Of a DNA stretch of 64,000 nt, positions 62,746 through 64,000 are shown piece by piece. This stretch comes from MED-G105 sp039814575. GTDB taxonomy: Bacteria > Pseudomonadota > Alphaproteobacteria > Caulobacterales > Parvularculaceae. The position numbers and the translations under genes were made by a program. A model generated the notes under the pieces. The model did no database searches, was not told the origin of the DNA, and worked only from the letters and a program-made list of their open reading frames with translations. The stretch covers positions 62,001 through 126,000 of the forward strand of contig JBCCAY010000005.1 of NCBI GenBank assembly GCA_039814575.1, read 5' to 3'. Numbering within the stretch: position 1 is the first letter of the stretch; each line of letters opens with the position of its first letter.

Positions 62746-64000
62746 TTACGGATTGGAAAGCCCCTCACCGTCACTATTTTCGCCATAATTATCAACGCCT
62801 TCTTCAAGGGCGCGCCGCAATTCTTGGTATTGCAGCGAGACATCGGTCGACACCCGGCCCTGGCGCACCAGCTCCAAAAACGGCGCTTTGATGTTCATGC
62901 GGTAGATGACCGGCGTCGGCACAGGCTCTGAAACGCCCTCAAAAGGCACTGTGCTGACGCCCTCAAAACGGACGCCGACGTCAATATCGCCGTCGAGCGG
63001 GCCGTTAATCGAGGCTTCCAGCAACTCGTACCGCAAATCGCGCAAGACATTAAAGGCGAGCGCGGCTTCGGCGCTCGACTGGGCCGCCGCTTCGCCCGCT
63101 TTGCCTGAATACTTCAAAACGCCGGGCCCGACAGCAGACAACACGCCTCCTTCGATACGCGCTTTTCCGTCTTCGATGATAATCGGTAAAACGCCTTCAA
63201 CGACGCCTTCGCCCGATAGACCGTCCACGGAGAGATAGGCGAATAACTGGCTAAGATCGACGTTCGCCGCTTCAAGGCGCGTTTCAACGCGCTCGCCATT
63301 GAGCGGCGTCGTCGTGTCATAAGCGCCAATCGTTCCGCCGAACCAAGGGAACGCCGCCTCGACAATCCGTACCGTATTGTCGCCCGGAAGCGAGAAACGC
63401 CCCGCCCCGCCCGTGAGCTTCAACGCGTCCAAATCAACGCCGTCGACGGTGATGGTTTGCTCGCCCTCAGTGGTGATCGGCGCAAGATTTGAAAACCGTA
63501 CGGTTCCATTGACGCCGGACGTGCGCGATACCGCAAGCCCAGGGCCACGGAACGAAACGTCCGTAAACGTTGCTTCTCCGGAAGACGTCAAGCGCCCGCC
63601 GCCCCAAGCAAGATTGAACACCGCTTCACTCTCGCCAGTAGCTTCTGAGACGACGCCGCGCAATAAGGGCGTCAATTGATCCGGCTGCAAACCGCCGGGG
63701 ACGAACACAAGGCGGTCTGTGTTGACGGTCATCGAGCCGCGGCCAGCGTCAACGGCATGGGCGCCTTCTGCGCGCCCCAATTTTTCGCCGCCACGGGTTC
63801 TAAAATCACCCGAAAAGCTAAAGTCTCTGTCTTTCAGCCGCGCCTTGGCTGACGCGAAAACCGGATGGGCGAGCGGCTGCGGTCCTGCAAGCGATACGCG
63901 CGCGCGCGTCACGTCAAATTCAGCGCCAAGACTCGGGCCGTCGAGAGAGCCGATAAAAGACCCTCGCGCGTCTGAAAAAATAACCGTCTCATTAATGACG
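62746..64000 (-). CDS. ydbH: YdbH/AsmA-like intermembrane protein, 5' end outside window
   Basis: C-terminal ~418 residues of the dicarboxylate-transport/YdbH family: beta-rich repeating strands, with the conserved LSVDGLSGEGVVEGVLPIIIEDGKARIEGGVLSAVGPGVLKYSG. The frame is open to the window edge. YdbH proteins are AsmA-like lipid-transport bridges spanning the periplasm, together with YnbE and YdbL, which follow it here in the same order as in E. coli. Confidence 0.87.
   Translation of the reverse strand, partial: VINETVIFSDARGSFIGSLDGPSLGAEFDVTRARVSLAGPQPLAHPVFASAKARLKDRDFSFSGDFRTRGGEKLGRAEGAHAVDAGRGSMTVNTDRLVFVPGGLQPDQLTPLLRGVVSEATGESEAVFNLAWGGGRLTSSGEATFTDVSFRGPGLAVSRTSGVNGTVRFSNLAPITTEGEQTITVDGVDLDALKLTGGAGRFSLPGDNTVRIVEAAFPWFGGTIGAYDTTTPLNGERVETRLEAANVDLSQLFAYLSVDGLSGEGVVEGVLPIIIEDGKARIEGGVLSAVGPGVLKYSGKAGEAAAQSSAEAALAFNVLRDLRYELLEASINGPLDGDIDVGVRFEGVSTVPFEGVSEPVPTPVIYRMNIKAPFLELVRQGRVSTDVSLQYQELRRALEEGVDNYGENSDGEGLSNP

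Noticed and set aside
1..64000. tRNA, rRNA, IS elements or prophage
   Set aside because: No cloverleaf, transposase, integrase or attachment-site pattern could be found by reading both strands.

Overview
The window is a dense alphaproteobacterial chromosome segment with no tRNA, rRNA, CRISPR array, IS element or phage gene visible. Lineage signals are the flagellin regulators FlbT and FlaF, a ChpT-type histidine phosphotransferase (CckA-ChpT-CtrA relay), several CtrA-like TTAA-N7-TTAA near-matches, a CheD/CheB/CheR/CheA/CheW chemotaxis set without CheZ, and a squalene-hopene cyclase. This fits a Caulobacterales/Hyphomonadales/Parvularculales-type organism; the genus cannot be fixed from the sequence alone.

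Layout. 1-5.4 kb, minus strand: a truncated amidase-signature gene, squalene-hopene cyclase (hopanoids), dihydroxy-acid dehydratase (branched-chain amino acids) and a short asparaginase-like protein. 5.6-11.2 kb, plus strand: a galactoside module of GH36 alpha-galactosidase, GH42 beta-galactosidase and a sodium:solute symporter. 11.3-45.8 kb: an almost complete flagellum. The rod/export operon flgB-flgC-fliE-fliQ-flhA-fliR-flhB plus a coiled-coil gene runs on minus, divergent from fliI. Then come flbT, flaF and flagellin; an FlgN-like gene and a rod-binding protein; fliK-flgD; the operon motA, a 728-aa periplasmic protein, flgF-flgG-flgA-flgH and a second fliL; the operon fliL, a PflI/DUF6468-like gene and a MotE-like gene; fliF-fliH-fliN-fliP-fliG on plus; flgE-flgK-flgL-flgI on minus; and motB divergent from a very divergent fliM.

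46.1-58.0 kb: signalling. A GGEEF diguanylate cyclase is followed by STAS-cheY-cheA-cheW-cheR, a second cheY and a small acidic gene, then a PilZ protein, and on minus a large NIT/PAS chemoreceptor with cheB-cheD. 58.4-64 kb, minus strand: an acyl-CoA ligase, a CheY-like receiver with an Arg/Lys-rich tail, chpT, and the YdbH-YnbE-YdbL envelope-lipid operon, whose ydbH runs off the window.

Functional picture. Nearly every part for building and powering one polar-type flagellum is here: basal body, export gate, ATPase, C-ring, stator, rings, hook, filament and late regulators. The chemotaxis pathway lies alongside, with three c-di-GMP-linked candidates (cyclase, PilZ protein, Arg-tailed receiver) and ChpT, which would feed CtrA. 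The most unusual content is in the motor periphery. Two FliL paralogues and a MotE-like protein carry charged linkers, His/Asp-rich in FliL-2 and MotE and Lys-rich in FliL-1. A large unrecognised periplasmic protein is translationally coupled to MotA. FliM lacks the usual N-terminal CheY-binding motif and is separated from fliL and fliN.
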